From positions 19,612-70,136 of the forward strand of contig NZXU01000102.1 in NCBI GenBank assembly GCA_002698425.1: a stretch of 50,525 nucleotides of DNA, written 5' to 3'. Below the pieces are notes generated by a model. That model saw only the letters and a list, made by a program, of their open reading frames with translations, made no database searches and was not told the DNA's origin. Shown piece by piece: positions 9,025 through 17,543 of the stretch. Within the stretch, counting starts at the first letter, position 1. Every line of letters starts with the position of its first letter. The translations under genes and the position numbers were made by a program. This DNA is from Ahrensia sp. Its GTDB lineage: Bacteria > Pseudomonadota > Alphaproteobacteria > Rhizobiales > Rhizobiaceae.

Positions 9025-10338
9025 CTATTCGGCGGCTTCCTTCGCCCAGACGGCCGGATTGTTCGGATGCGTCGTCCAGTTGGCGTAGTCCGGATCGATC
9101 GGCTTCTTGGTGCGCGGATCGACACCGGCGATCTGCTCCATGGTGATGCACTCCTCGACCGGGCAGACATTGACGCAGAGGTTGCAGCCGACGCATTCCT
9201 CCTCGATCACCTCGAAGTGGCGCACGCCGTCGACCATGTTGGTAATCGCCTGGTGCGAGGTGTCCTCGCAGGCGATGTGGCAGCGGCCGCACTTGATGCA
9301 CTTGTCCTGATCGATCTTCGCCTTGGTGACGTAGTTCAGGTTCAGATACTGCCAGTCGGTGACGTTCGGAACGGCGCGGCCGCGGAAATCCTCGATGGTT
9401 TCGTAGCCCTTCTCGTCCATGTAATTCTCAAGCCCGGCAATCATTTCCTGCACGACCTTGAATCCATACGTCATCGCCGCGGTGCAGACCTGGACGGTGC
9501 CGCAGCCAAGCGCAATGAACTCCGCCGCGTCGCGCCAGGTGGTCACGCCGCCGATGCCCGAGATAGGAATGTTGGCGGTTTCCGGGTTGCGGGCGATCTC
9601 GGAGACCATGGACAGCGCGATCGGCTTGACCGCCGGCCCGCAATAGCCGCCATGCGAGCCCTTGCCGTCGATGGTGGGCTCGGGCGCGAAATTGTCGAGA
9701 TCGACCGAGGTTATCGAGTTGATCGTGTTGATCAGGCTGACCGCGTCGGCGCCGCCGCGCGTCGCCGCTTCCGCCGGGCGGCGGATATCGGTGATGTTCG
9801 GCGTCAGCTTGACGATCACCGGCATGTCGGTGTGTTGCTTGCACCATTCCGCGACCATCTGGATATATTCCGGCACCTGGCCGACGGCCGAGCCCATGCC
9901 GCGCTCGCTCATGCCGTGCGGACAGCCGAAATTCAGTTCGACGCCGTCGGCGCCAGTCTCGGCAACGCGGCCGAGGATTTTCTTCCACGGCTCTTCCTCG
10001 CAGGGCACCATCAGCGAGACAACCACGGCGCGGTCCGGCCAGTTCTTCTTGGTCGCCTTGATTTCCTCGAGATTGATCTCGAGGTCGCGGTCGGTGATCA
10101 GCTCGATATTGTTGAGGCCGAGCAGCCGCCGGTCGGCGCCCCAGATCGCGCCGTAGCGCGGACCGTTGACATTGACGACGGGCGGACCCGCCTCGCCCAG
10201 CGTCTTCCAGACGACGCCGCCCCAGCCCGCCTCGAAGGCGCGCTCGACATTGTACTGCTTGTCGGTCGGCGGCGCGGACGCCAGCCAGAACGGATTGGGC
10301 GACTTGATGCCGACGAAATTGGTGGAAAGATCAGCCAT
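9025..10338 (-). CDS. preA: NAD(P)-dependent dihydropyrimidine dehydrogenase subunit PreA
   Basis: FMN and iron-sulfur subunit of the enzyme that reduces uracil or thymine to the dihydro form, step 1 of reductive pyrimidine catabolism. Residues 1-330 form a dihydroorotate-dehydrogenase-like barrel (substrate-site motif ELNFGCPHGM at 134-143; LTPNITDI; GIGGVTTW). The C-terminal part holds two 4Fe-4S clusters: Cys347/350/353/357 and Cys382/385/388/392. Length 437 fits the family (E. coli PreA is 411). It lies 39 bases downstream of preT. In the active-site loop (GMGSAVGQ) valine occupies the place I recall as Cys671 in pig DPD (LACGQ). Confidence 0.93.
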   Translation of the reverse strand: MADLSTNFVGIKSPNPFWLASAPPTDKQYNVERAFEAGWGGVVWKTLGEAGPPVVNVNGPRYGAIWGADRRLLGLNNIELITDRDLEINLEEIKATKKNWPDRAVVVSLMVPCEEEPWKKILGRVAETGADGVELNFGCPHGMSERGMGSAVGQVPEYIQMVAEWCKQHTDMPVIVKLTPNITDIRRPAEAATRGGADAVSLINTINSITSVDLDNFAPEPTIDGKGSHGGYCGPAVKPIALSMVSEIARNPETANIPISGIGGVTTWRDAAEFIALGCGTVQVCTAAMTYGFKVVQEMIAGLENYMDEKGYETIEDFRGRAVPNVTDWQYLNLNYVTKAKIDQDKCIKCGRCHIACEDTSHQAITNMVDGVRHFEVIEEECVGCNLCVNVCPVEECITMEQIAGVDPRTKKPIDPDYANWTTHPNNPAVWAKEAAE

Positions 10339-10377
10339 GGCGCGTCCTCCTTTGCGGAACAGTATCCGGCAGGTTCG

Positions 10378-11688
10378 TCACGCGCTCAAGGCGCGGTGAA
10401 TGCTTTCGGCCGCGTCGCGGCCCTGTGAAACGGCGGTGACGGTCAGGTCGTCGCCGGCATTGACGCAATCGCCGCCGGCCCAGACCTTGGCCATCGAGGT
10501 CTTGCCCTCTTCATCGACCGCGATACGGCCGCCTTCGAGCGCGATGTTCCCGGCGCTGTCCGTCGCAAAGGACTGGCCGATCGCCTTCATCACCTGATCG
10601 CATTCGATGATGACCGGCGAGCCGTCGCGTTCGAACTCCATGCCCGTCACGGCGCCGTCGGCGACGATCATCCGCTTCGGGTTCATGTGGTAGCGGATCG
10701 ACACGCCGGCGACCTTGGCGATCTCCTGCTCGTATTCGGACGCCTTCATGCGCTCCTTCGGGCCGCGATAGGCGATCGTCACCTCGTCGGCGCCGAGCCC
10801 CTTGGCCTGTACGGCGGCGTCGACCGCCGTCATGCCGCCGCCGATAACGACCACACGGGCCCCGACCGGGATGGTCGAGATATCCGAGGCCTGGCGCAGA
10901 TCGCCGATCCACTCGACCGCATCGAGGCTGCCCTCCGCTTCGGCATCGGCGTCGCCAAGCGCATTGACGCCGGCGAGCCCCATGCCGAGGAACACCGCGT
11001 CGTAGTCTTCGGCGAGCTTCGACAGCGCGATGTCCGCGCCGAGCGCCTTGCCGTAATGCATGTCGATGCCGCCGATGGCGGTGATGTAGTCGACTTCCTT
11101 CTGTGCGAAGCCGCCCGGCGTCTTGTAGGAGGCGATGCCATATTCGTTGAGGCCGCCTGCCTTCGGACGCGCCTCGTAGACATCGACGTCATGGCCCTTC
11201 ATGGCGAGGCGATGCGCGCAGGCGAGGCCCGCCGGCCCTGCCCCGATCACGGCAACCTTCTTGCCGGTGGAGGCTGCGCGGACATAGAACTGCTTGTCCT
11301 CGGCCATGGCCGTATCGGTCGCGTAACGCTGCAGCTGGCCGATCTTGACCGGCTTGCCTTCCGCCGTCTCGCGCACGCAGACTTCCTCGCACAGCGTTTC
11401 TGTCGGGCAGACGCGGGCGCACATGCCGCCGAAGATGTTCTGGTCGAAGATGGTCTTGGCCGCGCCGAGCGGATTGCCGGTCGAAATCTCGCGGATGAAC
11501 ATCGGGATGTCGATGGAGGTCGGACACGCCGTCATGCAGGGCGCGTCGTAGCAGAAATAGCAGCGGTCAGCCTCGACATGCGCCTCGTGATCGTCGAGCG
11601 GCGGGTGAAGATCCGAAAACAGATCCTTGTATGCGTCTGCATCGAGCCGCCCGGCCCTTACGTCCCGGCTGCGCTGGTGAGCATTCAT
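10378..11688 (-). CDS. preT: NAD(P)-dependent dihydropyrimidine dehydrogenase subunit PreT
   Basis: FAD/NAD(P)-binding electron-input subunit that partners PreA, 436 residues, related to the glutamate synthase small subunit. The N-terminal iron-sulfur domain shows Cys43-x2-Cys46-x4-Cys51-x3-Cys55 and a second group MCARVCPTETLCEEVC. FAD-binding GAGPAGLACAHRLA and NAD(P)-binding VVIGGGMTAVDAA follow, with a C-terminal WAGGDCVNAG motif. ATG 11688 (MNAHQRS) is preferred to ATG 11706. A RutR-like box lies about 75 bases upstream. It shares its upstream region with the divergent MaoC-Pta gene. Confidence 0.92.
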   Translation of the reverse strand: MNAHQRSRDVRAGRLDADAYKDLFSDLHPPLDDHEAHVEADRCYFCYDAPCMTACPTSIDIPMFIREISTGNPLGAAKTIFDQNIFGGMCARVCPTETLCEEVCVRETAEGKPVKIGQLQRYATDTAMAEDKQFYVRAASTGKKVAVIGAGPAGLACAHRLAMKGHDVDVYEARPKAGGLNEYGIASYKTPGGFAQKEVDYITAIGGIDMHYGKALGADIALSKLAEDYDAVFLGMGLAGVNALGDADAEAEGSLDAVEWIGDLRQASDISTIPVGARVVVIGGGMTAVDAAVQAKGLGADEVTIAYRGPKERMKASEYEQEIAKVAGVSIRYHMNPKRMIVADGAVTGMEFERDGSPVIIECDQVMKAIGQSFATDSAGNIALEGGRIAVDEEGKTSMAKVWAGGDCVNAGDDLTVTAVSQGRDAAESIHRALSA

Positions 11689-11761
11689 GCGGCACTCCCT
11701 CCACATCGCTTGGCCCGGCGACCCGACCGGGCCACCCTATGTAAGGGCAGGATGACCGAAT

Positions 11762-11777
11762 TTTATCAAAAGGTCAA
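11762..11777. promoter_or_regulatory. probable RutR operator upstream of preT
   Basis: TTTATCAAAAGGTCAA matches the RutR consensus TTGACCAnnTGGTCAA at 11 of 14 defined positions; the GGTCAA half-site is perfect and the other half degenerate. It lies 74 bases before the preT ATG and about 180 before the divergent maoC-pta start. The exact box at 6666 and the shared pathway make it credible. Confidence 0.6.
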
Positions 11778-11955
11778 ATTTTAATCCGGACGGTTCGATG
11801 CACTGAAAAACGGCTGTCATGACGCCATGAAATTATCTCCCCGGACAGGAGTTTACCACGCCGGGTTATGAATCGCGCAGGCGCACTTGCCTGAATCGGC
11901 GTGGCGGGCGAAGTTCGCTCCGGGAGGTACCGACGGTTTGCAAAGACAGGACCGA

Positions 11956-13341
11956 ATGACGATCTACACCAGCACGCCTTACGACAAGCTCACTGTCGGC
12001 ATGGAGGCGGAGATCAAGCGCCTGTGCCGGGCGGAAGATTTCTACGTTTTCGCCAACGCGTCGGGCAATCACAACCCGGCCCATCTCCCGCATGAGGACC
12101 ATAATGGCGACAACGTGCCCGACGAGCCGGTCGCCCCGTCCATGTGGGTCGCGTCGCTGTTTTCCGCCGTGCTCGGCAATCTGCTGCCGGGACCGGGCAC
12201 GCTCTATCAGAGCCAGACGCTGCGTTTCATGAACCGCGTGCATGCCGGCGAGGAACTGACCGTCAAGGTGCGGCTGACCGCCTTGAAACCCGACCGCGTC
12301 GCCTGCTTCGACACCTGGGTGGAAGCGCCGAACGGCCGCCGCATCGTCGAGGGCGAAGCCGAGGTCATCGCGCCCGAGAAGATCGTCACCTTCGACGACG
12401 AGGACCTGCCGGGCCTGACAATCCGCCGCCACGTGCATTTCGACCGGCTTCTGGAGCTGGCCGAGCCGCTGGATCCCATCGCAACCGCCGTCGTCGTGCC
12501 GGAAGAGGAACACGCACTCTCTGGCGCCCTGCTGGCGGCGAAACACACGCTGATCCGTCCGATCCTGATCGGCGAGCGCGACAAGATCGAAGAGGTCGCC
12601 GACTCGATCGGCGCCGATCTCAACGGCATCGAGATCATCGACCTGCACGGCCACAACATGGCCGCCGGCCGCGCCGTCGAACTCTTCCATGAGGGCCGCG
12701 CCCAGGCGATCATGAAGGGGCATCTCCACACCGGCCAGTTGCTGCAGCATATTGTCAAGAGCGATGGCGGCCTTCGCACGTCGAGCCGCATCAGCCACGT
12801 CTTCGTCATGGACGTTCCCGGCCTCGATCACCTGCTGATGGTGACGGACGCCGCCATCAACATCGCCCCGACGCTGGAGGAAAAGGTCGATATCGCCCAG
12901 AACGCCATCGACCTTGCGATCGCGATCGGCATCGAGGAACCGAAGGTCGGCGTGCTGTCGGCGGTCGAAACGGTCAATCCGAAGATCCCGTCGACCATCG
13001 ACGCCGCGGTCCTGTCGAAGATGGCCGATCGCGGCCAGATCCGCGGCGGCATCGTCGACGGACCGCTCGCCATGGACAATGCGGTCGATGTCGAGGCGGC
13101 CAAGACCAAGGGCATCAAGTCGCTCGTCGCCGGCCATGCAGACATCCTGCTCGCGCCCAACATGGAGGCCGGCAACATGCTGGCCAAGGAACTGAGTTTC
13201 ATCGCCCATGCCGAGGCGGCGGGGCTGGTGATGGGCGCGCGCTGCCCGATCATCCTCAACAGCCGCGCCGACGACGACAAGGCCCGCCTCGCCTCCTGCG
13301 CGGTTGCCGCGCTTTTCGACGAATGGAGAAAGAGGCGGTGA
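11956..13341 (+). CDS. bifunctional MaoC-like enoyl-CoA hydratase / phosphate acetyltransferase
   Basis: A 461-residue fusion. Residues about 15-150 are a MaoC hot-dog domain (FANASGNHNPAH, then PSMWVASLFSAVLG), a fold that hydrates (R)-enoyl-CoAs. Residues about 175-460 are a phosphate acetyl/butyryltransferase domain (AIMKGHLHTGQLLQ, ISHVFVMDVPG, DIAQNAIDLAIAIG, LNSRADDDKARLASCAVA) that converts acyl-CoA and phosphate to acyl-phosphate. ATG 11956 has AGGA upstream; the open frame extends 23 codons further. It overlaps acetate kinase by 4 bases (GTGA), so the two make ATP from acetyl-CoA in sequence. Acyl chain preference cannot be read from sequence. Confidence 0.9.
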   Translation: MTIYTSTPYDKLTVGMEAEIKRLCRAEDFYVFANASGNHNPAHLPHEDHNGDNVPDEPVAPSMWVASLFSAVLGNLLPGPGTLYQSQTLRFMNRVHAGEELTVKVRLTALKPDRVACFDTWVEAPNGRRIVEGEAEVIAPEKIVTFDDEDLPGLTIRRHVHFDRLLELAEPLDPIATAVVVPEEEHALSGALLAAKHTLIRPILIGERDKIEEVADSIGADLNGIEIIDLHGHNMAAGRAVELFHEGRAQAIMKGHLHTGQLLQHIVKSDGGLRTSSRISHVFVMDVPGLDHLLMVTDAAINIAPTLEEKVDIAQNAIDLAIAIGIEEPKVGVLSAVETVNPKIPSTIDAAVLSKMADRGQIRGGIVDGPLAMDNAVDVEAAKTKGIKSLVAGHADILLAPNMEAGNMLAKELSFIAHAEAAGLVMGARCPIILNSRADDDKARLASCAVAALFDEWRKRR

Positions 13342-14504
13342 GCGGCGGCGCGATCCTGACCATCAATGCCGGATCATCCTCGATCAAGTTCTCCATCTAC
13401 GCTCCCGGCGACGAGCCGGCGGAGCAACTGCGCGGCGAAGTGGAGGATATCGGCGACGAGGACGCCAGGCTGATCATCGAATCCGGTCCCGGCAAGGGAA
13501 CCGACACCGGGATTGGCAAGGCCGACCACACCGCCGCGCTCGGCGCGATATTGCGCCATGCCGGCGACGGTCTCGGCGGCGCGCCCGTCGCCGGCGTCGG
13601 GCATCGGGTCGTCCATGGCGGCATCGACTTCGCCGCCCCGGTTCGCCTCGACGAGGAAACAATTGACCGCCTGGAAGCGCTGGAGCCGCTGGCGCCGTTA
13701 CACCAGCCCCATAATCTCGCCGCCGTGCGCGCCGCGCACGAAGCCTTCCCGAACGCCATCCAGATCGCCTGTTTCGACACCGCGTTCCACCGGGCCCATC
13801 CCTGGGTGAACGACACCTTCGCCCTGCCCCGCGAGTGGTATGAGCGCGGCGTCCGCCGCTACGGCTTTCACGGCCTGTCCTATGAGTATGTTTCCGGCGA
13901 GATCGCCCGGCTCGCGCCGGAACTGCGTCACGGCCGCGTCGTCATCGCCCATCTCGGCAACGGCGCGTCGATGTGCGCGGTGCGCGACGGCAAGAGCGTC
14001 GCCTCGACCATGGGCTTCACCGCGCTGGACGGGCTGCCGATGGGCACGCGCTGCGGCCAGCTCGATCCCGGCGTGCTCCTCTACATGATGGACCACGAGA
14101 AGATGAGCCCCGCCGAGATCACCGACCTGCTCTACAAGAAGAGCGGGTTGAAGGGGCTGTCCGGCATGACCAACGACATGCGCGAACTGGAAGCCTCCGA
14201 CAGTCCGGAAGCCGCCGAGGCAATCGAGTATTTCGTCTTTCGCATCCGCCGCGAACTGGGCGCGCTCGCCGCCGTTCTCGGCGGCCTCGATGCGCTCGTC
14301 TTCACCGGCGGCATCGGCGAACATTCCGCCCATATTCGCCGCGAGGTCTGCAAGGGCATGGAATGGCTCGGCATCGCGATCGACGAGGAAAAGAACGCCG
14401 AAAATGCGCTCGATCTCGCCACTGGCGCGACGCGCGTCATGGTGGTGAAGACGGACGAGGAACGGGTGATCGCCCGGGCCGTCAACGCGGCGCTGAAAGC
14501 CTGA
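13338..14504 (+). CDS. ackA: acetate/propionate family kinase
   Basis: Converts acyl-phosphate and ADP to the acid and ATP, completing the Pta-Ack route. The 388 residues show the N-terminal phosphate motif ILTINAGSSSIKF, GVGHRVVHGG, RYGFHGLSYEYV, VIAHLGNGASMCAV and FTGGIGEHSAHIR, all typical of acetate kinase. GTG 13338 overlaps the upstream stop as GTGA and has GGAG and AGAGG nearby; an ATG at 13323 lacks a Shine-Dalgarno. A strong intrinsic terminator follows. Confidence 0.93.
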   Translation: MSGGAILTINAGSSSIKFSIYAPGDEPAEQLRGEVEDIGDEDARLIIESGPGKGTDTGIGKADHTAALGAILRHAGDGLGGAPVAGVGHRVVHGGIDFAAPVRLDEETIDRLEALEPLAPLHQPHNLAAVRAAHEAFPNAIQIACFDTAFHRAHPWVNDTFALPREWYERGVRRYGFHGLSYEYVSGEIARLAPELRHGRVVIAHLGNGASMCAVRDGKSVASTMGFTALDGLPMGTRCGQLDPGVLLYMMDHEKMSPAEITDLLYKKSGLKGLSGMTNDMRELEASDSPEAAEAIEYFVFRIRRELGALAAVLGGLDALVFTGGIGEHSAHIRREVCKGMEWLGIAIDEEKNAENALDLATGATRVMVVKTDEERVIARAVNAALKA

Positions 14505-14512
14505 AACAAGAA

Positions 14513-14533
14513 GGGCGGCCGAAGCCGCCCTTT
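14513..14533 (+). terminator. intrinsic terminator after ackA
   Basis: GGGCGGC and GCCGCCC pair as a 7-bp stem around a CGAA loop, followed by TTT. It lies 9 bases after the ackA stop and also sits downstream of the convergent outer-membrane gene, so it may act on both strands. Confidence 0.85.
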
Positions 14534-14555
14534 CAGGAATAGGATCGCTCCAAGT

Positions 14556-15872
14556 CTAAAAGTGCAACACCGCGGAGATGCTGCCGGTCGCGCCGGTCTT
14601 CTTGAGCGAGGCGGGTGCGCCGAGGTCGTCGAGGATGTTCTCGGTGAGAACGATGCCATATTCACCGCGGACGCTGACCCGGTCGGTGACGAAGGTTTCC
14701 GCGCCGCCGCCGAACTCGACCGCATCGACCTCGAAATGCTCGCGTTGCGAATTCGAGCCGTCGCTGATCTCGGTGTACATCCAGTTGCGGCCATAGCCGC
14801 CATAGGCGTAGAGCAGCGTCGCCGGATTGACCAGGACGCCCGCGCGCAGCCGGCCGCTCAGGCTCCAGTCCGTGCCGGTCTCGATGCTGCCCTCACCTTC
14901 GAGTGCGATCCGATTGTTGATCGTCGTGCCGCTGGCGTGTCCTTCCACGCCGACGACGAAGCGCGAATTGATCTGATGGTTGTAGCCGAGGAAGCCGCCG
15001 GCCATGAGGCCGTTCGAACCGAAGCCGTCGAATTCGTACATGCCGCCGCCGCCGTCATCCACGGTCAGCTTGGTCGTGCCCATCTCATGGCCCGCCTTGA
15101 CGCCGCCGAAGAAGCCGGTCCAGCTTTCAGGCGCGTTGGCATAGACATGCTCGACCGGCCGCGGATCGCCGAAGCCATAGATCAGCGAGACCTTGGCGGA
15201 ACCGATAATCGGCGTCACGCCGAGTTCCACACCGTCGAAGTTGAAGTTCTGCTTGTTGAGGTAGCTCGCGACATATTCGAAGCGGCCACGCACATTGCCG
15301 CTCAGGACGGTTTCGATACCGACCGTGCCCAGCGCCACGCCGTAGAAGAATTCCTGGTCGGAATCCGAATCGCCGTCCACGCCGTCGAAATAGTCATAGC
15401 TTCCGACGCCATGCGCGACGGTCACGCCGAGCGAGCCGAACAGCAGCGTCTCCGGATTGGTCAGGTAGCCGGCGCGAACCGATGCCTGCGCGAACCAGTC
15501 GGTTTTCAGCTCGCCGCGGAAATATTCGCCGCCGCCCGAGGAGAAATTGCCGTGGCTGCCGATGTCGGAGATGGACCCGCCGATCTGTCCGCCGATCAGA
15601 TAGCCATTGCTGAAGACATGGTCGTAACCGGCGAAGACGCCGCCCGAAAACCCGTTGCCGCCCCAGCCGTCAAAGGACAGCGTATCGCCGCCCTCGCTGA
15701 CTTCAAGCTTGTTGTTGGCGAGGCTGTGGGCGATCTCGGCGCCGACATAGAAGCCGCCGAACGGCGTCTCGGCGCCAGGCATCATCACTACGTCGTCAGC
15801 CGCATGGGCGCTGCCCGCCGCCTGCAACGCGACCACCATGGCAATGGCAAAACTCGATTGATAAAACCGCAT
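14556..15872 (-). CDS. outer-membrane protein with two tandem beta-barrel domains
   Basis: A 438-residue secreted protein: signal peptide about 1-25 (cleavage after SAHA), then two homologous barrel domains at about 38-234 and 252-438. Domain 1 begins FGGFYVGAEIAHS, domain 2 WTGFFGGVKAGHE; both continue with FDG(W/F)G(G/S)NG, G(Y)(D/N)H, and (Y)L(T/V)NP(E/A)TLL(F/Y). The chain ends in Phe (AVLHF), the usual outer-membrane assembly signal. Each half matches the single-domain Omp25/Omp31-like porin-related family. Whether it makes two 8-strand barrels or one larger barrel is not evident. It is monocistronic. ATG 15872 is chosen because it directly precedes the signal peptide. Confidence 0.85.
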   Translation of the reverse strand: MRFYQSSFAIAMVVALQAAGSAHAADDVVMMPGAETPFGGFYVGAEIAHSLANNKLEVSEGGDTLSFDGWGGNGFSGGVFAGYDHVFSNGYLIGGQIGGSISDIGSHGNFSSGGGEYFRGELKTDWFAQASVRAGYLTNPETLLFGSLGVTVAHGVGSYDYFDGVDGDSDSDQEFFYGVALGTVGIETVLSGNVRGRFEYVASYLNKQNFNFDGVELGVTPIIGSAKVSLIYGFGDPRPVEHVYANAPESWTGFFGGVKAGHEMGTTKLTVDDGGGGMYEFDGFGSNGLMAGGFLGYNHQINSRFVVGVEGHASGTTINNRIALEGEGSIETGTDWSLSGRLRAGVLVNPATLLYAYGGYGRNWMYTEISDGSNSQREHFEVDAVEFGGGAETFVTDRVSVRGEYGIVLTENILDDLGAPASLKKTGATGSISAVLHF

Positions 15873-15986
15873 TGAAAAATCCCTCCGGGCGCACGCCAAG
15901 ATTTTAGCATACCGCAAAGTAACCGTAGAAGAGATTCGCTAGCATTTCGTCAACGGGATATTGGCCCGCCAGTCTTTTTCCCGGCC

Positions 15987-16036
15987 AGTGTCACCCGAAT
16001 GACACTCAGCCGCCGCCATGCGTCTGCGGCGGCGGC
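15987..16036. other. two adjacent hairpins downstream of the ligM-type gene
   Basis: AGTGTCA (15987-15993) and TGACACT (16000-16006) form a perfect 7-bp stem. Next to it CCGCCGC and GCGGCGG pair around a 9-base loop (about 16011-16033). They lie just past the minus-strand O-demethylase stop and probably mark the end of its transcript, though no U-tract follows. Confidence 0.4.
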
Positions 16037-16044
16037 CCGATGCG

Positions 16045-17409
16045 TCAGCTTTTTCGGTAGCTCGACCGCGCGGCCTGCGAGAACGGCCAGCCCGTGACCT
16101 TGCCGCGCAGCTGCATCTGAACGTGCGGCTCGACAGTCGGGCGGCCTGATCCGCCATCGGGTTCGCCCCACAGCAGGGTCAGGTCCGTGCCGTCTTCGGC
16201 AAAGGCCTCGTCGACACAGGCAAGCGCCACCCAGGCCCGGTCGGGCGCGATAAAATTGAGGTAGCAGGACAGGCCCACGCGTTCCCCGGCGCCGTTGAAG
16301 ATCGCGTCGCATGGATAGGCCGCGTAATGCGCCGACGGTTCCTCCATGGCCTTGCCCTTCGGACCGTCACCCATCTGACTGCGATAGACCGCCGCCACAT
16401 CGTCCGGATCGATGACCAGCGACACCTTCTTGCGATGCGGGGCTTCGGCCATTCTTTCAAGCGCGCTGCGTCCGACGAAGTCGTGATCGAAGCGGATCAG
16501 CCGTCCGTAATCGAGGTCCCACGGGGTCAGGTAGTAATCCTCGATCCGGTCGCTGACGAAACTGCCGCCGAGCGAGGCAAGACCGTCATAGCTGAGCGAC
16601 GGCAGCCATTCGCGGAAGGGCCTCATCGCCTCGTCCGAATAGATTGCCGGGAACGGACAGCCCCACCAGCCGGACTCGACCGTCGCCGAACCGTAGGCAC
16701 GTGCGCCGACCTGCTTCAGGCCGAATTCGCGGCCTGCCTCGAGCAGCAGCCCCTTGACCTCGTCATACATCTCGACCGGACCCCAGAATTCGAGCCCCGG
16801 CGCGCCGCCCATGCCGTGGCGGAGCGTGCGGTATTCCTGCCCGCCAACGCGGATATGCCCCATCTTGAAGAAACCGATCTGTTCCAGCGTGCCGCCATGC
16901 AGCTTTTCCAGCATCGGCCAGGCCTTCGGGCCCTGGAGTTCAAACCGGAACGTCTTCTTCGGCTTCGGATTGTCGAGCTTGCGTTCATCGCGGTCGCAGC
17001 GCACGTCGTAATGTCCGAGCGAGGCGTTGAACTCGATCCAGTTGGCGACCGTCGGGCGGCCGATGACGTTCACAAGCCCGTCGCCGAGCCCGAGAATGAT
17101 CATGTCGCCGATCAGATAGCCGTTCGGCGCACAGCAGATCAGCTGTTTCGCCTTGCCGTCACCGAACCCGTTGAAGCCATTCACCGCAAGGCTCGCGATG
17201 AAGGGCACCACGTCGGGGCCTTCGACGTAAAGGTCGGTCATGTGGAAGGACTGGTCCATCAGCGCGACGCCCTCGCGCCAGGCGCGCTGCTCCTCGCGCC
17301 AGTTGGAAAACTCGGCGGCGATCGGGAACGCGTAAGGTCCCATCTGCGACGCGCGGAGCATCGCCAGCGGCGACGCGAATTGATCGATCTTTTCCTGAAG
17401 CGATGTCAT
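16045..17409 (-). CDS. LigM/DesA-type tetrahydrofolate-dependent aryl O-demethylase (GcvT family)
   Basis: A 454-residue GcvT-fold protein. The N-terminus (MLRASQMGPYAFPIAAEFSNWREEQRAWREGVALMDQSFHMTDLYV) closely resembles LigM and DesA, which move the methyl group of vanillate or syringate to tetrahydrofolate. NGYLIGD and GRPTVANWIEFNA also match that subgroup. Glycine-cleavage T protein and DMSP demethylase are more distant relatives. It is divergent from an AraC regulator that probably controls it. Substrate is inferred: a methoxylated aromatic acid, consistent with pobA 5 kb away. Confidence 0.8.
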   Translation of the reverse strand: MTSLQEKIDQFASPLAMLRASQMGPYAFPIAAEFSNWREEQRAWREGVALMDQSFHMTDLYVEGPDVVPFIASLAVNGFNGFGDGKAKQLICCAPNGYLIGDMIILGLGDGLVNVIGRPTVANWIEFNASLGHYDVRCDRDERKLDNPKPKKTFRFELQGPKAWPMLEKLHGGTLEQIGFFKMGHIRVGGQEYRTLRHGMGGAPGLEFWGPVEMYDEVKGLLLEAGREFGLKQVGARAYGSATVESGWWGCPFPAIYSDEAMRPFREWLPSLSYDGLASLGGSFVSDRIEDYYLTPWDLDYGRLIRFDHDFVGRSALERMAEAPHRKKVSLVIDPDDVAAVYRSQMGDGPKGKAMEEPSAHYAAYPCDAIFNGAGERVGLSCYLNFIAPDRAWVALACVDEAFAEDGTDLTLLWGEPDGGSGRPTVEPHVQMQLRGKVTGWPFSQAARSSYRKS

Positions 17410-17543
17410 GGCGGATAACCTCCCTGTTTCCTCCGACGGTCCGGAAAGCTATTATGAAGGCGCGCGCCGATCTTGGACGGAGACGACAATCGCCTGGACT
17501 GAGGCGCAACGGCCAGACCGGAAGACCGCGCCAAGGAGGCCGC

